Program-made: the position numbers and the translations under genes
Part shown: piece after piece, positions 38,706 to 47,111 of the stretch
How the letters are laid out: every line of letters starts with the position of its first letter
How positions within the stretch are numbered: position 1 is the first letter of the stretch
NCBI RefSeq assembly: GCF_003609975.1
Contig: NZ_AP018400.1
Coordinates: forward strand, 818,501-882,500
Origin: Streptococcus ruminantium
Lineage (GTDB): Bacteria; Bacillota; Bacilli; Lactobacillales; Streptococcaceae
Length of the DNA stretch: 64,000 bases
Direction of reading: 5' to 3'
Notes under the pieces: generated by a model
Told to the model about the DNA's origin: nothing
Database searches by the model: none
Seen by the model: the letters and a program-made list of their open reading frames with translations, nothing else

Positions 38706-39598
38706 TGCGCTTTGAATATATAGCTGACCAGCATATAAAAATCAAGACATTTCTTAAAAAATATGGTGTTTCCAAGAGTCTACTCGCCAAAATTAAGTAC
38801 ATGGGTGGCAATATCTGGGTCAACGATATAGAACGCAATGCAACTTACTTGCTTGATATTGGAGATAGAGTTACAATTGATATACCGGCTGAGGAGGATG
38901 TTACGGGAAGTTTGAAACCGATTTCCTTTCCACTGGACATTGTTTATGAAGATGACCATTTCTTGGCTATCAATAAACCAGTTGGTTATGCATCAATTCC
39001 ATCTGTTTTACATTCCTCAACGATTGCTAATTTTGTCAAGGGATACTTGATTGCTCAGGATTATGAAAATAAGCAGGTTCACATTGTAACGCGTCTGGAT
39101 AGAGATACTTCTGGTGTGATGCTGTTTGCAAAGCATGGCTATGCCCATGCTCGTCTGGATAAACAGTTGCAGGCGAAATCGATTCAGAAACGTTACTATG
39201 CTCTAATCAAGGGAAATGGAGTCTTGAAAGTTCAAGGTGATATTATTGCTCCGATTGGGCGACCAGAAGATAGTATTATTACTCGCTGTGTGACCAATAC
39301 GGGGAAGTATGCCCATACTTCCTATCGTGTTGTCCAATCATGGAATGACATTCATTTAGTAGATATTCAACTCCATACAGGTCGAACGCATCAAATTCGT
39401 GTTCATTTTGCTCACATTGGTTTTCCATTGCTGGGAGATGACATGTATGGAGGGAGTTTAGAATGTGGGATAGAGCGTCAGGCTCTGCATTGTCATCATT
39501 TGGTCTTTGACAATCCTTTTTCAGCCGAAAGGATTGATTTGGAAGTGTCTCTTCCAGATGATTTTCAGGCTGTTATCAATCAGTTAACAAGTAAATAA
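38705..39598 (+). CDS. RluD-family pseudouridine synthase
   Basis: This is a 23S rRNA pseudouridine synthase of the RluA/RluC/RluD family. It has an S4-like N-terminal domain (about 10-60) and the catalytic motif R-L-D-R-D-T-S-G with Asp132. The protein has 297 residues from the ATG at 38705, which overlaps the nadK stop (TGATG); GTG 38702 is less likely. The exact target uridines cannot be assigned from sequence. Confidence 0.93.
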   Translation: MRFEYIADQHIKIKTFLKKYGVSKSLLAKIKYMGGNIWVNDIERNATYLLDIGDRVTIDIPAEEDVTGSLKPISFPLDIVYEDDHFLAINKPVGYASIPSVLHSSTIANFVKGYLIAQDYENKQVHIVTRLDRDTSGVMLFAKHGYAHARLDKQLQAKSIQKRYYALIKGNGVLKVQGDIIAPIGRPEDSIITRCVTNTGKYAHTSYRVVQSWNDIHLVDIQLHTGRTHQIRVHFAHIGFPLLGDDMYGGSLECGIERQALHCHHLVFDNPFSAERIDLEVSLPDDFQAVINQLTSK

Positions 39599-39615
39599 TT
39601 TTAAGGAGTTTGTTC

Positions 39616-40590
39616 ATGAAAATTTTTGAGCAATTAGCTACAAAGCTAGAGGGTAAAAAAGTTCGTATCGTATTGCCAGAAGGCGAAGAACCACGCATCT
39701 TGCAAGCGACAAAACGTTTGGTTAACGAATCAGATGTAGTACCAGTCTTGCTTGGAAACCCTGAACGTATTAAAATTTACCTAGACATCGAAGGGATTAC
39801 AGAAGGTTTTGAAATTATTGACCCTGCTCACTATGACAAGTATGATGAGATGGTAGCAGCATTGGTGGAGCGCCGTAAGGGCAAAGTGACTGAAGAACAA
39901 GCACATGAATTGTTGAAAGATGTGAACTACTTCGGTGTGATGCTGGTCTATATGGGGGTTGTAGAAGGAATGGTTTCAGGTGCCATTCATTCTACAGCTT
40001 CAACAGTTCGTCCAGCCCTCCAGATTATCAAAACCGAGCCAGGAGTGTCTAAGACGTCGGGAGCTTTCTTGATGGTCAAAGGTGAAGAACGTTATATTTT
40101 TGGTGATTGTGCGATTAACATTGACCCGGATGCTCAAACACTTGCAGAGATTGCGATTAACTCGGCTCGTACTGCTAAGATGTTTGGTATTGATCCCAAA
40201 GTGGCCATGCTCAGCTATTCGACAAAGGGCTCAGGTTCAGGGCCTAAGGTTGATAAGGTTGTAGAAGCGACCAAGATTGCTCAGAAATTGCGTCCAGAGT
40301 TAGATTTGGATGGGGAATTGCAATTTGATGCAGCTTTTGTTCCAACGACTGGAAAGTTGAAGGCACCAGGTTCAAATGTAGCAGGTCAGGCAACAGTATT
40401 TATTTTCCCAGGTATCTCAGCAGGTAATATTGGTTACAAGATTGCAGAGCGTATGGGTGGTTTTGCTGCAGTTGGTCCTGTTTTGCAGGGACTTAATCAG
40501 CCTGTAAACGACCTGTCTCGTGGTTGTAATCCGGATGATGTTTACAATTTGACCTTGATTACTGCGGTTCAAGCCTTGGAGCACCGTTAA
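39616..40590 (+). CDS. pta: Phosphate acetyltransferase
   Basis: Pta interconverts acetyl-CoA and acetyl phosphate in mixed-acid fermentation. The family start K-I-F-E-Q-L and the signatures V-R-I-V-L-P-E-G-E and G-A-I-H-S-T-A-S-T-V-R-P are present. It has 324 residues. The ATG at 39616 follows AAGGAG at a proper distance; the TTG at 39610 is too close. It is the last member of the relQ cluster before the ABC exporter genes. Confidence 0.96.
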   Translation: MKIFEQLATKLEGKKVRIVLPEGEEPRILQATKRLVNESDVVPVLLGNPERIKIYLDIEGITEGFEIIDPAHYDKYDEMVAALVERRKGKVTEEQAHELLKDVNYFGVMLVYMGVVEGMVSGAIHSTASTVRPALQIIKTEPGVSKTSGAFLMVKGEERYIFGDCAINIDPDAQTLAEIAINSARTAKMFGIDPKVAMLSYSTKGSGSGPKVDKVVEATKIAQKLRPELDLDGELQFDAAFVPTTGKLKAPGSNVAGQATVFIFPGISAGNIGYKIAERMGGFAAVGPVLQGLNQPVNDLSRGCNPDDVYNLTLITAVQALEHR

Positions 40591-40591
40591 T

Positions 40592-42331
40592 ATGAAATTT
40601 TTATCACGATATTTTAAGGATTATACAAAGGAATCCATACTTGGTCCATTTTTCAAGCTATTAGAGGCCTGTTTTGAACTTCTAGTACCATTGATTATTG
40701 CCAATATCGTTGATACAATTATTCCAAATGGCAGCCGGGGAGACCTGGTTGCTATGCTTTTTTTGCTGGTTACTTTTGCTGGTATCGGAGTTGTTGTTGC
40801 GCTTGTGGCACAATATTTTTCAGCTAAAGTGGCAGTTGGAGTGACAAAAGAGTTAACGGAAGATTTGTATCAAAAGGTGCTTTCCCTTCCCAAATCTAGT
40901 CGAGATAGGTTATCTTCTTCAAGTTTACTGACTCGATTAACAAGCGATACCTTACAGATTCAGACGGGGATCAATATTTTTTTACGTTTGTTTTTGCGTG
41001 CTCCGATTGTGGTATTTGGTGCCCTTATCATGGCCTTTTATCTCAGTCCTAGTCTGTCTCTTTATTTTATGGGGATGATTTTTATCTTGCTTGTGCTTGT
41101 GACAGGTATCTCCTTGATTACCAGCCGTATTTATCAAAGCTTGCGAAAAAAATTAGATAGTTTGGTCGGTCAAGTACGTGAAACTATGACAGGTTGGCGA
41201 GTTATTCGTGCTTTTGGGCAGAAAGAGCGTGAAATCAAGGCATTTCAGACAATCAATCAAGAGTATGAAAAGCAGCAGTTACAAGCTGGCTTTTGGTCCA
41301 GTCTTTTATCGCCACTAACATTTTTAGTAGTCAATATCACCTTGGTGGTTTTGATATGGCAGGGAAATGAGGCGATTTCTAGTAATGGATTGGAACAAGG
41401 GATGCTGGTTGCTCTCATCAATTACCTTTTACAAATTTTAGTGGAATTGGTCAAGATGGTGATGGTGGTTTCAACCCTCAATCAGACTTACATTTCAGCT
41501 CAGCGAATTCAAGAGGTGTTTGAGCAAGAATCAGAAGATATAGAAGCTCCATTACCCAAGATAACCTGTAAAGATAGGAACCTTATTTTTTCTGTCCAAC
41601 ATCTTTCTTTTTCCTACCCTCGGTCATCGGAAGCCTCTTTGTTAGATATTACTTTTAACTTGTATAAGGGGCAATTTATGGGAATTATTGGTGGTACAGG
41701 TGCTGGTAAGTCTACACTGGTAGACTTATTGCAGGCTCTCTATCCAGTGCCAGCTGATCAGTTATCCTTGTTTATAGATGGGGGGAATCCAGAAAATTTG
41801 AGGCTTTGGAGACAGCAGTTAGCCTTGGTTCCCCAGCAGGCTCAGCTTTTTGCTGGCACTGTCCGTTCTAATCTATCATTGGGGCTTAAACAGGTTTCTG
41901 ATAGTGATGTGTGGGCTGCCTTAGACATTGCTCAAGCTAGAGATTTTATTGAGGAAAAGGGAGGTTTGGAGAGTCCAGTTGAAGCATTTGGTAAGAACTT
42001 TTCTGGAGGTCAACGTCAGCGTCTAACCATTGCGCGTGCTGTTTTACAGCAGGCATCGGTATTGATACTAGATGATGCAACTTCGGCTTTGGACTATATG
42101 ACAGAAAGTCGTCTCTTATCTGCTATTCGCAAACATTTACCTGAAAAAACCTTGATAATGATATCGCAGCGGACCAATAGTTTGCGGTTGGCGGATCAAA
42201 TTTTAGTATTAGATCAAGGACAGCAAGTGGGGCTTGGTCGTCATGAGGATTTGCTAAGAATCTCAGCGGTTTACCAAGAAATCAATCAGTCACAAGAAGT
42301 CGAGGAGGTTAGTCATCATGCAGGAATCTAG
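40592..42331 (+). CDS. ABC exporter subunit A, degenerate ATP site
   Basis: This is a half-transporter of 579 residues with six transmembrane helices (about 1-310) and one ATPase domain. Walker A is G-G-T-G-A-G-K-S-T and the signature F-S-G-G-Q-R-Q-R. The residue after Walker B is Asp (L-I-L-D-D-A-T-S-A-L-D) where catalytic Glu is expected, and the H-loop reads I-S-Q-R (Gln for His). This marks the non-catalytic partner of a heterodimeric LmrCD/BmrCD-type exporter. Its end overlaps subunit B by 14 nt. Confidence 0.92.
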   Translation: MKFLSRYFKDYTKESILGPFFKLLEACFELLVPLIIANIVDTIIPNGSRGDLVAMLFLLVTFAGIGVVVALVAQYFSAKVAVGVTKELTEDLYQKVLSLPKSSRDRLSSSSLLTRLTSDTLQIQTGINIFLRLFLRAPIVVFGALIMAFYLSPSLSLYFMGMIFILLVLVTGISLITSRIYQSLRKKLDSLVGQVRETMTGWRVIRAFGQKEREIKAFQTINQEYEKQQLQAGFWSSLLSPLTFLVVNITLVVLIWQGNEAISSNGLEQGMLVALINYLLQILVELVKMVMVVSTLNQTYISAQRIQEVFEQESEDIEAPLPKITCKDRNLIFSVQHLSFSYPRSSEASLLDITFNLYKGQFMGIIGGTGAGKSTLVDLLQALYPVPADQLSLFIDGGNPENLRLWRQQLALVPQQAQLFAGTVRSNLSLGLKQVSDSDVWAALDIAQARDFIEEKGGLESPVEAFGKNFSGGQRQRLTIARAVLQQASVLILDDATSALDYMTESRLLSAIRKHLPEKTLIMISQRTNSLRLADQILVLDQGQQVGLGRHEDLLRISAVYQEINQSQEVEEVSHHAGI

Positions 42332-44048
42332 TTTTAAAGGTCTTGTAAAATTGGTTGTGAAACAACCTTTAAGACTCAGCTTGCTTCTGATTGGAACCTT
42401 TGTACAGGTTGTGCTGACGGTTTATCTACCGATTTTAATTGGTCAAGCGGTAGATGCTACACTTTTAGCGGATAGCCAATTCTTATTTAAGATTGTTCAG
42501 CGGATGTTGCTTCTTATTCTGCTGAATACCATGGTTCAGTGGTGGCTGCCTCTAATAACCAATCGTTTGGTCTATGGTATAGTGACAAATTTGAGAGAAC
42601 AGGTCTATGTCAAACTTCATCATATGCCTTTATCTTATTTAGATAGTCAGTCTGTAGGGGATCTGGTTGCCCGTTTCTCAAGCGATAGTGAACAACTGAC
42701 CAATGGATTGTTGATGATTTTCAACCAATTTTTTATTGGAGTTTTGACGATTATCTTTACTATTTTTACCATGGCAGGACTGGATTTGACGATGATGCTA
42801 TTGGTAGTTGCTTTGACTCCGGTTTCACTTCTGGTTTCACGCTATATCGCTAAAAAAAGCTATGGTTACTATAGAAAACAGACTCAGGCACGTGGACGGC
42901 AATCTCAACTTCTAGAAGAGTCTATAAACCAATTGACTCTCATTCAATCCTTTAATGCTCAAGATCAGTTTGCAAGTGACTTTCAGTCTGTCAATGATAG
43001 CTATGCAACCTATTCTCAGCAGGCTATTTTTGCTTCTTCGACTGTCAATCCCAGCACTCGTTTCATCAACGCTGTCATTTATGCTTTTCTGGCGGGACTT
43101 GGAGCTTTACGGATTATGATGGGAAACTTTACCGTTGGATCTTTGACAACTTTCCTCCATTATGCTAGTCAGTATAGTAAACCCTTTAATGATATTTCTT
43201 CGGTCCTTTCAGAGTTGCAGAGCGCGTTGGCTTGTGCAGATAGATTATTTACTATTTTAGCTTTAGATGGTTTGGCAGAACAGGCAGAGCGAACAATCAA
43301 TCCCGAGGAGTTGAAAGGAGCTGTCTCTTTTGAAAATGTGTCCTTTTCATATCGCAGTGACCGTTCCCTGATTGAACATCTGGATATTCAAGTCAAATCA
43401 GGTCAGAAGGTAGCTATTGTTGGACCAACTGGAGCAGGCAAATCTACAATGATTAACTTGCTCATGCGCTTTTACGATGTGACAGCAGGTCAGATTGTGT
43501 TAGATGGCGTTCCGATTAGTCAGTACAGTCGTGAGGAACTCCGAAAGCAAATTGGGATGGTATTACAAGAAACATGGATAAAGTCGGGAACAATCCATGA
43601 TACCATCTCCTATGGTTATCCCAATGCTACACGAGAATCAGTTATAGAGGCAGCCAAAGCAGCCAATGCTGACTTTTTCATTCGTCAACTACCACAAGGA
43701 TATGATACGATTTTAACGGATGGAGGACGTTCCCTATCTCAAGGACAACGTCAGCTCCTATCCATTGCGCGTGTCTTCATTAAAATTCCTAAAATCCTAA
43801 TTTTGGATGAAGCAACCTCCTCCATTGATACAAGAACTGAGATTTTGGTACAAGAAGCCTTTGCAAAATTGATGAAAGGACGAACCAGCTTCATTATTGC
43901 TCACAGATTATCCACTATTCAATCGGCAGATTTGATCTTAGTTATGGTTGACGGAAAAATTGTAGAACAGGGGAATCATATAGAGTTAATGGCTCGTCAG
44001 GGTATTTATTATAAGATGCAGATGAGCCAGCAAGCAAAAGGAGAATGA
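42318..44048 (+). CDS. ABC exporter subunit B, catalytic
   Basis: This is the partner half-transporter with 576 residues. It has six transmembrane helices and an ATPase domain with Walker A G-P-T-G-A-G-K-S-T, Walker B L-I-L-D-E-A-T-S-S-I-D (catalytic Glu present) and the H-loop I-A-H-R. Its signature is the atypical L-S-Q-G-Q, which fits the asymmetric dimer because it faces the degenerate site. The substrate is unknown; relatives export drugs, lipids or peptides. Confidence 0.92.
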   Translation: MQESSFKGLVKLVVKQPLRLSLLLIGTFVQVVLTVYLPILIGQAVDATLLADSQFLFKIVQRMLLLILLNTMVQWWLPLITNRLVYGIVTNLREQVYVKLHHMPLSYLDSQSVGDLVARFSSDSEQLTNGLLMIFNQFFIGVLTIIFTIFTMAGLDLTMMLLVVALTPVSLLVSRYIAKKSYGYYRKQTQARGRQSQLLEESINQLTLIQSFNAQDQFASDFQSVNDSYATYSQQAIFASSTVNPSTRFINAVIYAFLAGLGALRIMMGNFTVGSLTTFLHYASQYSKPFNDISSVLSELQSALACADRLFTILALDGLAEQAERTINPEELKGAVSFENVSFSYRSDRSLIEHLDIQVKSGQKVAIVGPTGAGKSTMINLLMRFYDVTAGQIVLDGVPISQYSREELRKQIGMVLQETWIKSGTIHDTISYGYPNATRESVIEAAKAANADFFIRQLPQGYDTILTDGGRSLSQGQRQLLSIARVFIKIPKILILDEATSSIDTRTEILVQEAFAKLMKGRTSFIIAHRLSTIQSADLILVMVDGKIVEQGNHIELMARQGIYYKMQMSQQAKGE

Positions 44049-44437
44049 ACTTGATAGATAAATTGAAATTAACCCCTATCACAGCTCTGGATGATTACCA
44101 GACCGAGATGATTAACAAACGTGAAGTGTTATTGACTGCTAAAGTTACTGAAAAATCGCTGAATCCATATGGTATGGCGCACGGTGGTTATCTTTTTACC
44201 TTGGCAGATTCTGTAGCTGGATTGACAACTGTTGCAGGTGGAGTTTACTCAGTCACTCTTCAGTCCAATATTCATTACATGAAAGCAGCAAAGCTAGAAG
44301 ATACCCTATCAGTAACTGGTCGCTGTACCCATGATGGTAGCAGGACAAAGGTTGTTGAAGTAACGATACAAAATCAAGATAAAAAGTTGATAGCGACAGC
44401 GAGTTTTACCATGTTTGTGACAGGGAAAGTAGAATAA
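44045..44437 (+). CDS. PaaI-type hotdog thioesterase
   Basis: This is a 130-residue hotdog-fold acyl-CoA thioesterase of the PaaI family. The active-site helix motif is G-M-A-H-G-G-Y-L-F-T-L-A-D (about 44-56). The ATGA overlap with the exporter gene suggests co-translation. The substrate is unknown. Confidence 0.88.
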   Translation: MNLIDKLKLTPITALDDYQTEMINKREVLLTAKVTEKSLNPYGMAHGGYLFTLADSVAGLTTVAGGVYSVTLQSNIHYMKAAKLEDTLSVTGRCTHDGSRTKVVEVTIQNQDKKLIATASFTMFVTGKVE

Positions 44438-44616
44438 ATTAGCAGGTGCTTCGTTACTGAGTATCAGGCAACAAATCATAGTTCTAAGGATACAAATGGT
44501 TTGAGAAGCTACCTTTAGCTGAGCATTAAGTTGAAAAACAAAGTGTGGAAGGTTTTAGAAGAAGAACTTGCGGTAGCAAGACATTTCTATAGATTGCTAT
44601 AAATTATATACAAAAA

Positions 44617-44652
44617 GATAAACTGGGAGACTACAGCAGTCCCCAGTTTATC
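44617..44652 (+). terminator. Hairpin between the thioesterase gene and mutY
   Basis: GATAAACTGGG (44617-44627) with CCCAGTTTATC (44642-44652), plus GAC/GTC inside after a one-base bulge. Only a weak T tract (TACTTTAT) follows, so termination may be partial. The stem stops 10 bp before the mutY -10. Confidence 0.6.
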
Positions 44653-44659
44653 TACTTTA

Positions 44660-44675
44660 TGCTATACTAGGTATA
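44660..44675 (+). promoter_or_regulatory. Extended -10 promoter of mutY, predicted leaderless
   Basis: TGCTATACT at 44660-44668. The A of the mutY ATG at 44675 is seven bases after the last T and no ribosome binding site fits between. The -35 region falls in a hairpin and is poor. Confidence 0.65.
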
Positions 44676-45826
44676 TGTTAGATTTGAAAAAATATGAAAT
44701 AGAAATGTGGCCGAAAGAGAAGATTGTAGCTTTTCGCAAGGCACTTTTGGATTGGTACGATGCGAATAAACGTGACCTTCCTTGGCGAAGAACAAGAGAT
44801 CCTTACGCTATTTGGCTATCAGAAGTCATGCTTCAGCAGACTAGGGTAGATACTGTGATTCCCTATTATGAACGATTTCTCTACCATTTGCCGACTATCA
44901 GTGATCTAGCTGCTGCTCCAGAAGAAGTCATACTTAAACTTTGGGAGGGCTTGGGCTACTATTCACGTGTTCGGAACATGCAAAAAGCTGCTCAACAGAT
45001 GGTCGCAGATTTTGGTGGCCACTTTCCAAAAACGCATGCAGAAATTTCCAGATTAAAAGGAATCGGTCCCTATACTGCTGGGGCTATTGCAAGTATTGCT
45101 TTTGATTTACCAGAACCTGCTGTAGATGGTAATGTTATGCGGGTTCTCAGTCGTCTGTTTGAGGTAAATTACGATATAGGTTTGCCGGCAAATCGTAAGA
45201 TTTTTCAAGCTATGATGGAGCTTTTGATTGATCCTGATAGACCAGGAGATTTCAACCAAGCTCTGATGGATTTGGGTTCTGATATTGAATCCCCGGTGAA
45301 TCCCCGGCCAGAAGATAGCCCAGTCAAGGAATTTAGTGCGGCCTATCTCAACGGAACGATGGATAAATATCCTATCAAAGCTCCAAAGAAAAAGCCCTTG
45401 CCTGTAGCCTATCACGGATTTCTTATCAGAAATAAGGACAATCAATTTTTGCTGGAAAAAAACACAGATGCAGGACTTTTATCCGGTTTTTGGTCCTTTC
45501 CACTTTTGAAAAAAGGGACAATCGTAGACAAGCAGGTATCTCTTTTTGAAATAGCAGAAGAACCTATTCAACCAGATATTCGGCAGAGCTTTACGGAACT
45601 TTATGGACTAACCATCGATTGGCAAGAGCAAGAATTTGACTCCGTTCAACATGTTTTTAGTCACCGCAAATGGCAGATAGATTTAACAGAAGGTCTAGCA
45701 AGGACAGCTAAACTCCCAACCAATCGAGAAATTAGGTGGGTATCTGTGGAGGATTTTCATTCTTATCCTTTTGCTAAACCACAGCAGAAGATGTGGGATT
45801 CCTTTCTCCGTGGAAAAGAAAGATAA
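44675..45826 (+). CDS. mutY: A/G-specific adenine glycosylase without Fe-S ligands
   Basis: MutY removes A mispaired with 8-oxoG. The helix-hairpin-helix L-K-G-I-G-P-Y-T-A-G and the catalytic Asp in V-D-G-N-V are present, and a NUDIX-like recognition domain follows from about residue 240; the protein has 383 residues. The segment where the four [4Fe-4S] cysteines normally sit reads D-I-E-S-P-V-N-P-R-P-E-D-S-P-V-K-E-F-S. No cysteine remains, so this is a clusterless MutY, a type reported from lactic acid bacteria. ATG 44675 coincides with the predicted transcription start. Confidence 0.93.
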   Translation: MLDLKKYEIEMWPKEKIVAFRKALLDWYDANKRDLPWRRTRDPYAIWLSEVMLQQTRVDTVIPYYERFLYHLPTISDLAAAPEEVILKLWEGLGYYSRVRNMQKAAQQMVADFGGHFPKTHAEISRLKGIGPYTAGAIASIAFDLPEPAVDGNVMRVLSRLFEVNYDIGLPANRKIFQAMMELLIDPDRPGDFNQALMDLGSDIESPVNPRPEDSPVKEFSAAYLNGTMDKYPIKAPKKKPLPVAYHGFLIRNKDNQFLLEKNTDAGLLSGFWSFPLLKKGTIVDKQVSLFEIAEEPIQPDIRQSFTELYGLTIDWQEQEFDSVQHVFSHRKWQIDLTEGLARTAKLPTNREIRWVSVEDFHSYPFAKPQQKMWDSFLRGKER

Positions 45827-46508
45827 AAAAGTAGCGTTTAGAGCGTATAAATATTTGAAAGCGTTTTACAAACGTGGTATAATCTAATTGAAAAGGAGAT
45901 ATGTCATTTGAGATGTCGAACGCCATCTGACCTAAAGAAAGGAGTCTGAAAGCGTTCAATGATGAAGACTACTGGCTCGCCTTCTCCAATAAAAAAGGGA
46001 GGCAGCTAATAGAGGAAAAGTTCATTACCCCTGTTTTATATATCTATTTGTATACCTATTATCAAATGCGCAGCATGAATTCGTTGTTTAGCCTTGCTAC
46101 CCAGTTCAATCAAAAGTAGGCTAGACTAATCGTTTGGTAACCACTGTATTAAAGAAAAAAATTTTGGAATATAATCACGGAAAATCATGAAGACCTCTAG
46201 TGATTTTCGTTATAGTAAGCAATCTCCATGCTTTAAGCAAATAGTACGAGGACAATTACAGACATAAGGGTAGCAGAATAATTATTTAATCATTAACTTA
46301 TCGCCGAATGACGGTAATGAACTTTTCCGTTTTTAGATATGAGAAGGGGTGGTTGTGTTTTCCAGATTAAAGACAAACATTGTGTTAGTATCTACTTCAT
46401 AGAAGTGCTACCCTTTGGGTAGCCCCCACTTAGTTTTTGATTCACAAGAAGATGAAATGAGTATTTTAACTGATGTCGGTTTAGAGAACTTGTAGCAATG
46501 GTTGCTAA
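45827..46508 (+). other. Gene-free accessory stretch with an orphan promoter
   Basis: No intact gene is visible. An extended -10 box TGGTATAAT (45875-45883) is preceded by a LacI/CcpA-operator-like palindrome TTGAAAGCGTTTTACAA (45855-45871), with a second related motif TGAAAGCGTTCA at 45948-45959. The ORFs behind it are only 9-16 codons long. A hairpin at 46403-46438 (AAGTG-CTACCC-TTT-GGGTAG-CCCC-CACTT, then TTTTT) looks like a terminator. This appears to be debris of a lost, carbon-regulated operon. Confidence 0.45.
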
Positions 46509-46658
46509 AGTTGGAAAACACCAAGCAAAGACAAAATTAAAGAAAGCAGAGTTTTGGATGATGCTTTAAACTTAACCTCTCCTGGTTATCATATTGCTAA
46601 ATATTGGGATAACCATGATAAATATCCAGGAAATGGTAGAATTAACTTTGAGTGGTGA
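46509..46658 (+). pseudogene. Remnant C-terminal tail of a toxin-like protein
   Basis: A 49-codon open frame after a stop at 46506-46508 encodes S-W-K-T-P-S-K-D-K-I and ends with L-T-S-P-G-Y-H-I-A-K-Y-W-D-N-H and then K-Y-P-G-N-G-R-I-N-F-E-W. It has no start codon or ribosome binding site. The short, Trp/His/Asn/Gly-rich tail looks like the end of a polymorphic-toxin C-terminal domain. The small membrane ORF that overlaps its stop supports this, as an inference. I cannot name the family. Confidence 0.4.
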
Positions 46659-46825
46659 TTGTCTTGAAGAAAAATTTTATAATTATTATTTATATTTTAT
46701 TATCTTTGTTTGGTAGTTTTCTCATATTTTCACTACTAGATTTAGATTTTAAATGGTGGACCACTTTAGCCATAAGTACGAGTTTTATATATACCTATCT
46801 CAGTTCAAAAAATGATGGCAAATGA
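46655..46825 (+). CDS. Small two-helix membrane protein, possible immunity protein
   Basis: This is a 53-56 residue ORF starting at GTG 46655 or TTG 46664 and ending S-S-K-N-D-G-K. Two hydrophobic segments (I-I-I-I-Y-I-L-L-S-L-F-G-S-F-L and T-T-L-A-I-S-T-S-F-I-Y) are separated by D-L-D-F-K-W-W. The GTG overlaps the stop of the toxin-like tail, the usual arrangement of toxin and immunity genes. There is no strong ribosome binding site. It is too short to identify by homology here. Confidence 0.4.
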   Translation: MIVLKKNFIIIIYILLSLFGSFLIFSLLDLDFKWWTTLAISTSFIYTYLSSKNDGK

Positions 46826-47111
46826 CCTTAACTAAATTGCTTTACAGTCATGATGTAAAGTGCCTTTAAACAAGATCAGTCTTTTGTTGAAGCGATAGCG
46901 GACAGATGAAAAGCCGTGGCGGAGATTGATTGCGATAAATAGTAAAAGAAGTATATTGAAAAAGTTCCAGAATAGCTACTTGATTAGGCTTACATTCTGG
47001 AACTTTCTTTTTGGTATAGAGGATGATTGATAATCATGATATAAAGTATATGGGAGTATTTAGAGTGTTATACCTCTTAAAATATACCCTTTCACATCTG
47101 TGTATTCAGAA
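46826..47111. other. Gene-free stretch before the ABC-F gene
   Basis: No gene is visible. A perfect 13-bp hairpin AAAGTTCCAGAAT (46961-46973) with ATTCTGGAACTTT (46994-47006) followed by CTTTTTGG is a plus-strand terminator and may also end the minus-strand ABC-F transcript. Confidence 0.6.
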
